Positions 35,369 to 44,844 of a DNA stretch of 64,000 nucleotides are shown here, one piece after another. How positions within the stretch are numbered: the first letter of the stretch is position 1; the number at the start of each line of letters is the position of its first letter. The DNA is from CAJQQK01 sp965224225 (GTDB taxonomy: Bacteria; Pseudomonadota; Alphaproteobacteria; Rhizobiales; Hyphomicrobiaceae). A program made the translations under genes and the position numbers. The DNA lies in the NCBI GenBank assembly GCA_965224225.1, contig CBDCZF010000020.1, positions 310,001 to 374,000 on the forward strand. The letters are read 5' to 3'. The notes under the pieces are model-generated. The model did no database searches. It saw only the letters and a list, made by a program, of their open reading frames with translations, and was not told the DNA's origin.

Positions 35369-36574
35369 ATGAAACAGATATCGACGACGGCGCTTGCTGG
35401 CGGCCTGCTGGTCGCGGCGACAGCCTGGGGCGCCGCCCAGGCCGGCGAAATCAGGATTGGCGCGACGATGCGCATGATCTCCGAGAACGGTCAGAAGTAC
35501 GGCCAGATGATGAAGGACGAGTTCGACGCCATCAATGCGGCCGGCGGCATCAATGGCAACAAGATCAAGCTGACGCTGCTCAATGACGAGTGCAAGTCGG
35601 ACAAGGGCGTCGCGAACGCCAACAAGTTTGCCCATCAGGAGAAGGTTCACCTGATCATCGGATCGACCTGCTCATCCGTTTCCTTGCCGATCGTTGATGT
35701 GACCGCGCAGGCCAAGGTGCCGCAGATCATCCCGCATTCCACCAACCACAAGATCACGCAGAAGGGTTCGGCCTGGGTGTTCCGCGTGCCAATCTCAGCG
35801 CGCTTCTATAAGGGCGTCGTGGCCAAGTACATCGGCGACAAGATCGGCAAGAAGGTCGCCTATGTCTATGCATCCGACGCAGCGGCCGTATCCGACGCCG
35901 AGGGCCTCAAGGCGCAGATGAAGAAGCTCTACGGTGTCGATCCGGTCTTCTCCGTCCAGGTCCAGGAAAAGGAGATCGATTTCCGCTCGCACATGCTGAA
36001 GATCAAGGCCCTGACACCGGACGCGATTTTCATTGCGGCCTTGCAGGAGCCGATGGCGCGCGCCCTTGTTCAGTCCTATGAAGTCGGCATTCCGCCCAGC
36101 ATCAAGCGCGTTGCGAACTCTGTCGCCTCCAACGCACCTGTGCCGAAACTGGCGGGCGATGCCATCAAAGGCGTGTTCTACACAGCCGCCTATTCGGACA
36201 GCGACGAGCGACCGATCGCCAAGAAGTTCAACGACATGGTCCGCAAGAAATACGGGATCAAGAAAGTCGACCACGATTTCAGCCAGGCCTGGGACCTCGT
36301 TCGCATCGTCGAGCAGGCGCTCAAGACGACCAAGCTGAAGCTCGACGACGCCAGCCTGGCCGCAGACCGCACCGCAATTCGCGACGCGATTGCCGGCGTC
36401 GAGAACTACACGGGACTGGCATCGGGCCCGATCAGCTTCTGCGCCGATCCGACGCCGCAATGCCGTGACGGCAATCGCACGGTCGTGCTGATCGGCTACA
36501 AGAAGGGTGGTGAAAACTTCGAGGTCGGCATTCTCGACCGCTTCACCATGCCGATCGATTTCGGTCTCAACTAG
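35369..36574 (+). CDS. Liv-type ABC transporter substrate-binding protein
   Basis: 401 aa from the ATG at 35369, which has AAGGAGG eight bases before it. A signal peptide ends near AAQA. The mature part reads IRIGATMRMISENGQKYG, EFDAINAAGGINGNKIKL, IIGSTCSSVSLPI and VFRVPISARFYKG, the type I periplasmic-binding fold of LivJ/LivK relatives (Peripla_BP_6). Its ligand is probably an organic or amino acid; cluster context favours the substrate of the catabolic enzymes around it. Confidence 0.93.
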   Translation: MKQISTTALAGGLLVAATAWGAAQAGEIRIGATMRMISENGQKYGQMMKDEFDAINAAGGINGNKIKLTLLNDECKSDKGVANANKFAHQEKVHLIIGSTCSSVSLPIVDVTAQAKVPQIIPHSTNHKITQKGSAWVFRVPISARFYKGVVAKYIGDKIGKKVAYVYASDAAAVSDAEGLKAQMKKLYGVDPVFSVQVQEKEIDFRSHMLKIKALTPDAIFIAALQEPMARALVQSYEVGIPPSIKRVANSVASNAPVPKLAGDAIKGVFYTAAYSDSDERPIAKKFNDMVRKKYGIKKVDHDFSQAWDLVRIVEQALKTTKLKLDDASLAADRTAIRDAIAGVENYTGLASGPISFCADPTPQCRDGNRTVVLIGYKKGGENFEVGILDRFTMPIDFGLN

Positions 36575-36590
36575 AGCAACGTCTGATCAG

Positions 36591-36629
36591 AGCTGCGGGC
36601 GTCGAGGAGACACCAAGGTGTCCGCAGCT
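36591..36629 (+). promoter_or_regulatory. Hairpin between binding-protein and livM genes
   Basis: AGCTGCGG (36591-36598) pairs with CCGCAGCT (36622-36629), and the loop contains a second perfect palindrome ACACCAAGGTGT (36610-36621). No T-run follows, so it is more likely an mRNA-stabilising or attenuating structure than a full terminator. Such hairpins after binding-protein genes commonly raise their expression above the permease genes. Confidence 0.55.
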
Positions 36630-36679
36630 TCCGAGACTGCGCCCAGCGAACAGTTGCCGCAAGAAGCAAAGCCTATCTG

Positions 36680-37737
36680 ATGAATGCCTTTCTCGACCGC
36701 TGCTTCGCGTTCATGGATCGCTTGAAGCGCATCCATCCGGTGCTGCCCTGGGCCCTGACAATGGTGGTCCTGCTGCCGCTGCCGCACCTCGCCTGGAACA
36801 ACTACCAGGTCTATCTGATCAACTACATTTTCATCATGATCACTTGGCCACGGGCCTGAACATCGTGAAAGGTTTCTGCGGTCAGGTCACGGTCGGCCAC
36901 GTTGCGCTCTACGCCGTCGGCGCATACACGTCGGCGGTTCTGTCGACGAAATTCGGCGTACCCTTTTGGTTCTGCCTGCCCCTTGCTGTGTTGGCAACCA
37001 TGCTCGCCGGCGTGCTCGTTGGCATTCCTTCATTCCGCCTCGAAGGCGCCTATCTGGCGCTTGCCACGCTTGGCTTCGCCCAGGCCGTCGAGACCTATAT
37101 CCGGGTTACCAACTATCTTGGTTCCGCTTCGGGCATTGGCGGCATCAAGCCGCCGGTCTTCTTTGGGATCACCCTGAATACGTACACGAGCTACTACTAT
37201 CTCATCCTGCCTGTCATGCTGTTCGCCCTTTACGCATCGTTTGCGATACTGCGTTCAGCCACTGGGCGTGCCTTCATGGCGGTGCGCGAGGACCCGCTGT
37301 CTGCTGCTGCCACGGGTGTCAACGTGAAGCGCTACAAGCTGTTGGCCTTCATCCTCAGTGCCGTCTACGCCGGCGTTGCCGGTTCGCTTTATGCGCATAT
37401 GCTGCCGGGCTACGTCCACCCCAACAACTTCACCGTCATCGAGATGGTCACCGTGCTGCTCATGGTCGTCCTCGGCGGCATCGGAAACGTTTGGGGCGGG
37501 ATCATCGGGGCCATCATCGTGTCGATCGTCGCCGAACTCACGCGAGACTACTACTTCTACCAACTGCTGCTGTTTGGCCTCGTCATTGTCTTTACCGTGT
37601 TGTTCATGCCGAAAGGCATTGGCGGCATCATCGAGCGCTACTTCGTCAGCCGCCGATTTGTCGTCGCCCGCGAAGCTACGGCACAACGCAAGCGCGATGA
37701 AGTCGCCAGCCTGGCGGGCCAGGAGGGCGAGGCATGA
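36680..37737 (+). pseudogene. livM: Liv-type ABC permease LivM, frameshifted at about 36843
   Basis: The start at 36680 reads MNAFLDRCFAFMDRLKR with a first TM segment (LPWALTMVVLLPLP) to NYIFIMI. One base is missing at about 36842-36845, after which the frame continues LATGLNIVKGFCGQVTVGH to the end, with all remaining LivM signatures (AVREDPLSAAATGVNVKRYKL, LGGIGNVWGG). Without the shift translation would stop at 36869. A shortened protein of about 297 aa from a TTG is possible but would lack the first helix. It is either a real inactivation, a recoding site or a base missed in sequencing. Confidence 0.85.
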
Positions 37738-38537
37738 GCGCGCTCCTCGAAGTGACCGGCTTGGCAAAGAGCTTTGATGCTCTCAAGGCCATTGATAACG
37801 TTGATTTCAGTGTGGAAAACGGAGAGATCCGCGGTTTGATCGGCCCCAACGGCTCAGGCAAGAGCACGCTGTTCAACCTGATCTCGGGTGTTTATCTGCC
37901 CGATGCCGGCAAGGTCGTATTCGACGGCAAGGACATCACCAAATGGGAGCCGCATGATATCGCGGCGGCCGGTGTCTCCCGTACTTTCCAGCTGTTGCGC
38001 ATGTTCACCGAAATGACCGTGCTCGAGAACCTGATGGTCGGGCATCACTGCCACGTCAAGTATGGTGTTCTGGCCGGCATTTTCAGCATCGATCGGGTCG
38101 CCAGGGAAGAGAAACAGATTCGCGACGAGATGATGGACATTCTGTCGTTCATCGGACTGGCTGACTTTGCCGATGTGCCCGCTACGGAAATGTCGATCGG
38201 TCAGCGCCGCCTGCTCGCACTTGGGCGCGGCATCGCCATGAAGCCGAAACTGCTGATGCTCGATGAGCCTGCCGCAGGCTTGTCACCCGTGAACGTCGAC
38301 AATCTTATGAGCATCATGGTGCAGCTCAAGAAGAAGTACGGCCTCACCGTCGTTGTCGTCGAGCACATTTTGAAGGTCGTCATGGACACGTGCAGCCGCG
38401 TCACGGTTCTCGACCACGGCGTCAAGATCGCCGAGGGCAGCCCCGAGCAGGTCCGCGACGATCACGCCGTGATCGAGGCCTATCTCGGCCGGGAAATGGG
38501 CGATGATGAAGTACGTGCTGCGATGGCTGGAGCTTGA
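37734..38537 (+). CDS. livG: Branched-chain-amino-acid-type ABC transporter, ATP-binding protein LivG
   Basis: 267 aa. Walker A GPNGSGKSTLFNLI, GVSRTFQLLRMF (LivG-type Q-loop), signature MSIGQRRLLALGR and Walker B LLMLDEPAAGL are present. The C-terminal extension with LDHGVKIAEGSPEQV...VIEAYLG is LivG-like. It overlaps the livM stop by ATGA. Confidence 0.94.
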   Translation: MSALLEVTGLAKSFDALKAIDNVDFSVENGEIRGLIGPNGSGKSTLFNLISGVYLPDAGKVVFDGKDITKWEPHDIAAAGVSRTFQLLRMFTEMTVLENLMVGHHCHVKYGVLAGIFSIDRVAREEKQIRDEMMDILSFIGLADFADVPATEMSIGQRRLLALGRGIAMKPKLLMLDEPAAGLSPVNVDNLMSIMVQLKKKYGLTVVVVEHILKVVMDTCSRVTVLDHGVKIAEGSPEQVRDDHAVIEAYLGREMGDDEVRAAMAGA

Positions 38538-38549
38538 AGGCCTCCAACA

Positions 38550-39329
38550 ATGAACGATGACACTTGTCTCACTAAGCGCGATGGCGAAATTCTCTGGATC
38601 AGCATCAATCGTCCCGACGTGCTGAATGCTCTCGATCCAGCGACACATCGCGCGATTTCCGCGGCGCTCGACATCTTTGAATCCGATGCCAGCCTGCGTG
38701 TTGCGGTCCTGACGGGAACAGGCCAGCGGTCATTCTGCGTTGGCACCGATCTCAAAGTCCGTGCCAAAACCAACGCGGATGACCACCCGCCGACCGGGTT
38801 TGCCGGGCTGACGCATCGCTTCTCACTTGCCAAACCGGTTATCGCGGCCGTGAACGGCCTTGCGATCGGTGGCGGTGTCGAGATCGTCGTTGCCTGCGAT
38901 ATCGCGATTGCCGCCGAGCATGCCGAGTTTTCGTTGCCCGAACCCCGCATCGGGTTGGCCGCGTTGGGCGGCGGTGTCCTTCAGCGTCTCGCCCGCCAGA
39001 TACCGCTCAAGTTCGCGATGGACCTCGTGCTGACAGGACGGCGGATAACGGCACACGAAGCGCAGCGACTTGGGCTGATCAACGAGGTTGTGCCAGCAGA
39101 CACATTGCAGGATCGAGTGCGCGCCAAGGCCGAGCAGATCATCGCCGGAGCACCGCTCGCAGTCGAGGCATCTAAACGTGTGATGCTGGAAAGCCTGCAG
39201 TTCGCCGATCTCGAGACAGCATTAAACCATCGCTACGATGCGGCTGATCTGATGCTTGCGAGCGAAGATGCAAAAGAAGGCCAGGCGGCCTTCGTTGAAA
39301 AGCGCACGCCGCGCTGGCAAGGCAAGTGA
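38550..39329 (+). CDS. Enoyl-CoA hydratase/isomerase (crotonase family)
   Basis: 259 aa. The oxyanion-hole segments QRSFCVGTDLK and NGLAIGGGVEIVVACDIAIA, then FSLPEPRIGLAALGGG, define the crotonase fold. Two Glu residues in the usual catalytic places (GGVEIVV and LPEPRIG) support hydratase rather than pure isomerase action. It ends with an overlap into the CoA-transferase gene. Confidence 0.93.
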   Translation: MNDDTCLTKRDGEILWISINRPDVLNALDPATHRAISAALDIFESDASLRVAVLTGTGQRSFCVGTDLKVRAKTNADDHPPTGFAGLTHRFSLAKPVIAAVNGLAIGGGVEIVVACDIAIAAEHAEFSLPEPRIGLAALGGGVLQRLARQIPLKFAMDLVLTGRRITAHEAQRLGLINEVVPADTLQDRVRAKAEQIIAGAPLAVEASKRVMLESLQFADLETALNHRYDAADLMLASEDAKEGQAAFVEKRTPRWQGK

Positions 39330-40870
39330 CTGGAACGAACGTGAGCATCGACAAATTCACAACGCCGGACGAGGCAGCATCGCTGATCAACGATGGTGAC
39401 ACCGTAGCATTGATCGGTGGCGGCGGCGGACTGGTCGAGGCGACCTGCTTGCATGCCGCCATAGAGGAACGCTTTCTGCAGACCAGCCATCCTCGAAACC
39501 TGACCGTGATGCATTCACTCGGCATCGGCGATCGCCAGGCGCGCGGCATGAACCGGTTTGCGCACGAAGGCATGGTCAAACGTGTCATCGGCGGGCACTG
39601 GGTCTGGTCACCGCGCATGCAGCAACTCGCCGCCGAAGAAAAGATCGAGGCCTACGTGTTGCCGGGCGGCGTCGCGATGCAGCTGTTCCGTGAAATCGGA
39701 GCCGGTCGCCCCGGTCTTCTGACACACGTCGGGCTCGGCACGTTCGTCGACCCGCGCCAGGATGGCGGGCGCATGAACCGGTCCGCCAGGGATTCACTCG
39801 TCGAACTGCACGAAATCAGTGGCCGCGAGCTGCTGTTTTACAAGTCTTTCCCGATCGATGTGGCCGTCCTTCGCGGGTCGTTCGGCGACGCGCACGGCAA
39901 TATCAGCCTCGATCAGGAGCCGGCCAACGTCGACATCTACGCAGCTGCATTGGCTGCGCACAACTCTGGCGGCAAGGTCATTGTCCAGGTCAGAACGGCC
40001 GTCGACGTCGGCGCGTTGCCGGCGCGCTCAGTCCGATTGCCGGGTGCTATCGTCGATGCCGTCGTCGTCGACCCGGGCCAATCCATGGGCTATGACTTGG
40101 TCTACGATCCGACCATGTCCGGTGAGATCAAGAGCCCACCAGCGATACCTGACCTCGGGCGGCTCGACGTACGCCAACTGATTGCCCGACGTGCGGCAGA
40201 AGAGCTTCGTGAAGGCGCGGTGTTGAATTTCGGTTTTGGAATCCCCGATGGCGTCGCCAAACTGATTGCGGCCCGCGGACACTCCGATCGCTACTATACG
40301 ACGATCGAGCATGGCACCTACGGTGGCGAGCTGCTCGATGGTACGCTGTTCGGGTATGCGCGCAATGCGACGGCGATGATCGACGGTCCATCGCAGTTCG
40401 ACTTCTATTCCGGCGGGGGGCTTGATATTGCCTTTCTCGGATTCGGCGAGATCGACGGCCACGGACATGTCAACGTTTCGAGGCTTGGAGGGGTGACGGT
40501 CGGCCCTGGCGGCTTCATTGATATCGCGCAGAATGCTCGGAAGGTCGTGTTCTGCGGCACCTTCGATGCCAAGGGGGCCCGGTACGAAATCGGCAATGGC
40601 CACCTTGTCATCAAGAGCCATGGAGAAGTGGTCAAGCTCGTCGAAAACGTCGAACAGATAACCTACTCCGGCACCGAGGCACTGAAACGCGGACAATCTG
40701 TTGCTTACGTGACGGAACGGGCCGTGTTCGAGCTTTCCGAGCAAGGTCTCGTGCTGACCGAGGTCGCTCCCGGCATCGATGTTCGCCGCGATGTCATCGA
40801 GCGCATGCAATTCCAACCGCACGTGCCGGGCGAGCCCGGATTGATGAACGGCTCGCTGTTCTCTGAATAG
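39326..40870 (+). CDS. Fused alpha-beta acyl-CoA:carboxylate (class I) CoA-transferase
   Basis: 514 aa from a GTG overlapping the previous stop; a second GTG at 39341 is possible. Both halves of a class I CoA-transferase are joined in one chain, as in YdiF/propionate CoA-transferase. The N-terminal half has the glycine-rich LIGGGGGLVEATCLH; the C-terminal half has TTIEHGTYGGELLDG, with the glutamate expected to form the CoA thioester. It activates or releases a short acid in the catabolic cluster. Confidence 0.92.
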   Translation: MTGTNVSIDKFTTPDEAASLINDGDTVALIGGGGGLVEATCLHAAIEERFLQTSHPRNLTVMHSLGIGDRQARGMNRFAHEGMVKRVIGGHWVWSPRMQQLAAEEKIEAYVLPGGVAMQLFREIGAGRPGLLTHVGLGTFVDPRQDGGRMNRSARDSLVELHEISGRELLFYKSFPIDVAVLRGSFGDAHGNISLDQEPANVDIYAAALAAHNSGGKVIVQVRTAVDVGALPARSVRLPGAIVDAVVVDPGQSMGYDLVYDPTMSGEIKSPPAIPDLGRLDVRQLIARRAAEELREGAVLNFGFGIPDGVAKLIAARGHSDRYYTTIEHGTYGGELLDGTLFGYARNATAMIDGPSQFDFYSGGGLDIAFLGFGEIDGHGHVNVSRLGGVTVGPGGFIDIAQNARKVVFCGTFDAKGARYEIGNGHLVIKSHGEVVKLVENVEQITYSGTEALKRGQSVAYVTERAVFELSEQGLVLTEVAPGIDVRRDVIERMQFQPHVPGEPGLMNGSLFSE

Positions 40871-40893
40871 TCGCTTTCAAGGATGAAACGTCC

Positions 40894-41949
40894 ATGTCAC
40901 AGGTACGCATAGGTGTCATCGGTGCCGGTTTGATCGGGCGCAAGCATATTGAGGTGTTGCGCTCGGGAGATAGTGCCTACACGCTTGCCGGTGTCGCCGA
41001 TCCTTCATCGCAGGCTCGAGCCGAGGCTGAACAACTCGGCTACAACTGCTATGGATCAGTCGAGGAAATGCTCGACAAGGCAAAGCCTGAAGGCGCGATT
41101 ATCGCCGTTCCCAATCAAATGCATGCCGAGGTCGGTCTTCAATGCATTGAGCAGGGCGTGCCGATACTCATCGAGAAGCCCGTCGCCGACACGATTGCAG
41201 AGGCTCTCAGACTGGTCGAAACGGCCGAGGCTGCAGGTGTCGCGACATTGACCGGTCATCACCGCCGCCACAATCCGATCATGCGGCGCGCAACCCAACT
41301 TATCAGCGAAGGCGCGGTCGGAACCGTCGTTGCGGCCACCTGCATCTGGCTGGCGCACAAACCGGTCGGCTATCATGATTTTGCCTGGCGCCGAGAGGCC
41401 GGCGGTGGCCCGGTACTGATCAATGCCATTCACGAGATAGACAGCTTGCGCATGTTGCTCGGGGATGTCGACACGGTACAGGCAGCAGACTCCAATGCCG
41501 TACGCGGCTTTGAAGTTGAGGATACGGCAGCTGCCATTCTGCGTTTCAAGAATGGCGCGCTCGGTACTTTGATTCTGTCTGACACGGTATCGAGTCCCTG
41601 GTCCTGGGAGACGACATCCGGCGAGAATCCGCTCTATCCGAAGTCCGGCCTGGACAGTATTCTGATCGGTGGCACCCGCGGCTCACTCACCGTCCCGTCA
41701 TTGGATCTCAGATGGCATGACGAGGGCCAGGAAAGCTGGTGGAATCCACTTCTGCAGAAGCGCGAACCGGTTATCCCAGCCGACCCATACTATGAGCAGA
41801 TGCGCAACTTCGCCGGCGTCATCCGGGGAACTGAAGAACCTGTGCTGAGCGGTCGTGATGGCACCAGAACACTCGCGACAACTTTGGCCATAACCGACTC
41901 CGCAAAAACCGGACAACCGGTTCGTATTGACGAACTGCTTGGCGGGTGA
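40894..41949 (+). CDS. Gfo/Idh/MocA-family NAD(P)-dependent dehydrogenase
   Basis: 351 aa. The N-terminal Rossmann motif VIGAGLIGRKHIEVL, the EKP signature (IEKPVADTIAEAL) and the C-terminal beta-sheet domain with HDFAWRREAGGGPVLINAIHEIDSLR match inositol/sugar dehydrogenase relatives. It is the last gene of the cluster and convergent with the epimerase gene. It supports a polyol- or sugar-acid-like substrate. Confidence 0.92.
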   Translation: MSQVRIGVIGAGLIGRKHIEVLRSGDSAYTLAGVADPSSQARAEAEQLGYNCYGSVEEMLDKAKPEGAIIAVPNQMHAEVGLQCIEQGVPILIEKPVADTIAEALRLVETAEAAGVATLTGHHRRHNPIMRRATQLISEGAVGTVVAATCIWLAHKPVGYHDFAWRREAGGGPVLINAIHEIDSLRMLLGDVDTVQAADSNAVRGFEVEDTAAAILRFKNGALGTLILSDTVSSPWSWETTSGENPLYPKSGLDSILIGGTRGSLTVPSLDLRWHDEGQESWWNPLLQKREPVIPADPYYEQMRNFAGVIRGTEEPVLSGRDGTRTLATTLAITDSAKTGQPVRIDELLGG

Positions 41950-41967
41950 GCGGTCGTTCCACGCTGT

Positions 41968-42927
41968 TCACCCCCACAGTGTACGGTTGCTTCGCATCCA
42001 TTCCGCGTACGCCGAAATACCTTGCTCCAATGAATAGCCGGGTTCGAAGCCTGTATCCTCGTACAGCCGAGTACCCGCGAGCGGGCCACGCAAGGCTGTA
42101 AACGTTGTCCAGGGTTCGGTACCTGGACCGAGGTCTATATCGGCGCCGGGAACGGCGATCCGGACAGCCTTGGCCACATCGCGGACGCTCATGTTCTTGC
42201 CTGGCCCCAGATGATAGATGTCATGGGTCAGCTGCGGCGCATCGATAGCGGCAAGCATGCCGTCGGCCACATCACCTACGAATGTGAAGTTTGCGGAAAA
42301 ATCTCCGCCCGACTCTGCAATTTTCTCACCACGAAGGCATCGCAACAGATATGACGGTATCGGTCCGCGCGTCGGCCCATCAGCAATCAATGGCGGCCCG
42401 TAAACCCAGGAAATCCTTACGCTCGCGGCTGACTGCCCATATTCCGTACGATACATTCTGACCAGCATTTCAGCGCCCACCTTGGTCGAGCTGTAGATGT
42501 TCTGCGGCGCCGGTCGTTCGTGCTCGAGGATTGGCGAGACCGCATCTGCGCGACATTGAAAGACCGATCCGGTACTGATCAACAAAAACCGCCGCCACCC
42601 GTTCATTCGCGCTGCTTCCAGGAGGTTGGCCGTGGCGCCAATGTTTGTCCGAATTGCAGCAAGCGGCTCCGGGCGCGCGTAGGCTTCGTTCGAGACCGCA
42701 GCTCCATGGATGCAGGTCGAGATCGGGTATTTGTCCGCAAGCCTTGCGACAGCATCCGTGTCGGAAAGATCGCAAGCGACCCATGTGAGGTTGGTCGACG
42801 GGGCGGCGCCTTGCGTCGGCTTGCCGCCCCCTCGGCTGACTGCCAGGACCTGCTGCCCCGAAGCCGCCGCTCGTCGCACGATTTCCTGGCCGACATGCCC
42901 CGACGCACCTGTCACGAGTAGAACCAT
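41968..42927 (-). CDS. NAD-dependent epimerase/dehydratase (extended SDR)
   Basis: 319 aa. N-terminal TGASGHVGQEIVRRA, HGAAVSNEAYA, and the catalytic STGSV...YSSTKVGAEMLV (Tyr-x3-Lys) are present, with SWVYGPP typical of nucleotide-sugar or sugar-acid dehydrogenases of this class. It is convergent with the Gfo/Idh gene, 18 bp between stops. The substrate is unknown. The 241 bp between it and the IS1182 element contains no supported gene. Confidence 0.92.
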   Translation of the reverse strand: MVLLVTGASGHVGQEIVRRAAASGQQVLAVSRGGGKPTQGAAPSTNLTWVACDLSDTDAVARLADKYPISTCIHGAAVSNEAYARPEPLAAIRTNIGATANLLEAARMNGWRRFLLISTGSVFQCRADAVSPILEHERPAPQNIYSSTKVGAEMLVRMYRTEYGQSAASVRISWVYGPPLIADGPTRGPIPSYLLRCLRGEKIAESGGDFSANFTFVGDVADGMLAAIDAPQLTHDIYHLGPGKNMSVRDVAKAVRIAVPGADIDLGPGTEPWTTFTALRGPLAGTRLYEDTGFEPGYSLEQGISAYAEWMRSNRTLWG

Positions 42928-43168
42928 GATCTATTCCAAGTTCAGAGTATCAATCCAGGTCGGAGCTTCCGTCCGGAGGCCCGGTTCATTCATGCTCAAC
43001 CATCGAGCCGGCATCGTCAATCACAGCCCGGCAAGCGGATTTGACACCGGCGCGACCCCGACTGCTTACGGCAATACGTTGGAAGATTCGCGCCTTTGGC
43101 AGGTGCAGTCGCATCCCACGGCAATGGTCCGTGCCGAACGACTCGCCTGTTGAGCTTCCGGTTTGTGG

Positions 43169-44844
43169 AGAGGGTGTGTGAGAACGCCCTTGGATCGAGC
43201 TTTCGTCCAGGCAAAACCGAGGCGGACAGCAGTTGGTTTTTTCGCGGTTCAAATCGCTTTGAAGCCCTCTTCAGGCCGGTAGGCCGCATTCTTTGCTGCG
43301 ATGATCGCCGCGAACCACGACAAGAAGGCCGCAATGGCCTTCATCAACTCCGGTGCGCCGATAATCGTGATCACCCGCTTCATGTTGTAGGCGAGGACGT
43401 GCAGCGCCATCTCGGTGGCAACGTGTCTCAGCGTGCGCATCTTGAAGTGCGTTGCACCCATCCAGGCTTTGATCGTGCCGAAGGGATGCTCAACGGTCTG
43501 CCGGCGCATAGACATCTTATCAGGATTGTCTTCAAGACGCTGTTGGACACGATCCAGAACATCTTCGCGTTCCCACCGTGATATACGGCGCTCCTTGCTC
43601 GGTGTGCAGTGGTGCTTGACCGGGCATGTCTCACAGGCAGTTGTCCAATAGCGATGAAGAACCTTGCCATCCTCATGTCGCGTCATGCGCGGTGTGAGAT
43701 GCTGACCCGCCGGACAAACATATTCGTCCTTTTCGGCGTCATAGATGAAGGCGCTGCGATCGAAACGCCCACGCGCTTTTGCATTTGACGTTGCCACCTT
43801 TGGCAATGTCACTGTGATGCCGTCGTCTTCACAGGCAACGATCTCCTCGCCTTTGTAGTAACCCTTGTCGGCAACGGCATCGAGCGTCTCGACACCGAGT
43901 GCGTCACGCGCCTGATTTGCCATGTTTGAAAGTGCGTTGCGGTCGGTCCCGATGTTGGTGACCTCGTGGGCAACGATCAGGTGATGCTCGGTCTCGACCG
44001 CGCTTTGCACATTGTAACCAACGACACGGGGATGCCGGCTCGTGATCGCCATGGAGCGTGCATCGGGATCCGTCTCCGAGATCTGGTTGGCGCCGGTGCG
44101 GTCCATCTCGGCCTGGATCTCAGTCAGCTTGTCAGCTTCCTTCTTGAGCCATGCAATCTTGTCGACGACACGCTTGATCTGCGCGTCGCTGACCGGCATG
44201 CCGGTTGCAGAGTGCACGTCGTCGGCGCGATCGAGTTCCGACAAGTAGCGCTGGATGCGCTCATCAATCTCCTTGAAGCGCTTGCGCAGTTTCTCGCGCG
44301 TGAAATTCTTGGCCTTGGCGTTCACTGCCTTGAACTTGCTGCCGTCGATGGCAACGCTGTCGTTGTTGAACAGATTGATGTCGCGGCACAGCGCAACAAA
44401 CTGCCGGCATACGTTGCGGATGGCAGGCCCGTTGTCCCTGCGGAAATCGGCAATGGTCTTGAAGTCAGGCTTGAGTGATCCCGTCAGCCAGATCAGTTCG
44501 ACATTGCGGCCGCACTCACGTTCCAGGCGACGCGAAGATTGGACCTGATTGAGATAACCATAGACATAGATCTTGAGCATCGTCGCCGGATGATAGCCCG
44601 GCCGGCCCGTGGCCTCCGGCACAACATCAAAGCCAAGTGCGGCCAAATCCAACGCGTCTATAAAGGCATCAATCGCGCGAACCGGATTGTCTTCGCTGAC
44701 ATAGTCATCCAACCGCTCTGGAAACAGCGTCGACTGATCGCGATCAGCACCCTCGATGAAACGCTTCATGACCCGCCCCCGCAGAGAATCAATGGGACAA
44801 GCCTATCATGGGCGGCAGGCTAGCTATCTTTTCACACACCCTCT
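43169..44844 (-). mobile_element. IS1182-family insertion sequence, apparently complete
   Basis: Terminal inverted repeats AGAGGGTGTGTGAGAA (43169-43184) and its complement at 44829-44844 match at 15 of 16 positions and enclose one transposase gene. No clear target duplication was found in the immediate flanks. A decayed transporter-like stretch follows on the right. Confidence 0.88.
43249..44769 (-). CDS. IS1182-family transposase
   Basis: 506 aa, full length. FIEGADRDQSTLFPERLDDYV and VRAIDAFIDALDL at the N-terminus, RPGYHPATMLKIYVYGYLN, and the DDE elements VAIDGSKFKAVN, AVADKGYYKGEE and HPFGTIKAWMGATHFKMR are all in order. A zinc-finger-like CPAGQ...CETCPVKHHCTP insert is typical of the family. 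Nothing suggests inactivation. Confidence 0.95.
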   Translation of the reverse strand: MKRFIEGADRDQSTLFPERLDDYVSEDNPVRAIDAFIDALDLAALGFDVVPEATGRPGYHPATMLKIYVYGYLNQVQSSRRLERECGRNVELIWLTGSLKPDFKTIADFRRDNGPAIRNVCRQFVALCRDINLFNNDSVAIDGSKFKAVNAKAKNFTREKLRKRFKEIDERIQRYLSELDRADDVHSATGMPVSDAQIKRVVDKIAWLKKEADKLTEIQAEMDRTGANQISETDPDARSMAITSRHPRVVGYNVQSAVETEHHLIVAHEVTNIGTDRNALSNMANQARDALGVETLDAVADKGYYKGEEIVACEDDGITVTLPKVATSNAKARGRFDRSAFIYDAEKDEYVCPAGQHLTPRMTRHEDGKVLHRYWTTACETCPVKHHCTPSKERRISRWEREDVLDRVQQRLEDNPDKMSMRRQTVEHPFGTIKAWMGATHFKMRTLRHVATEMALHVLAYNMKRVITIIGAPELMKAIAAFLSWFAAIIAAKNAAYRPEEGFKAI

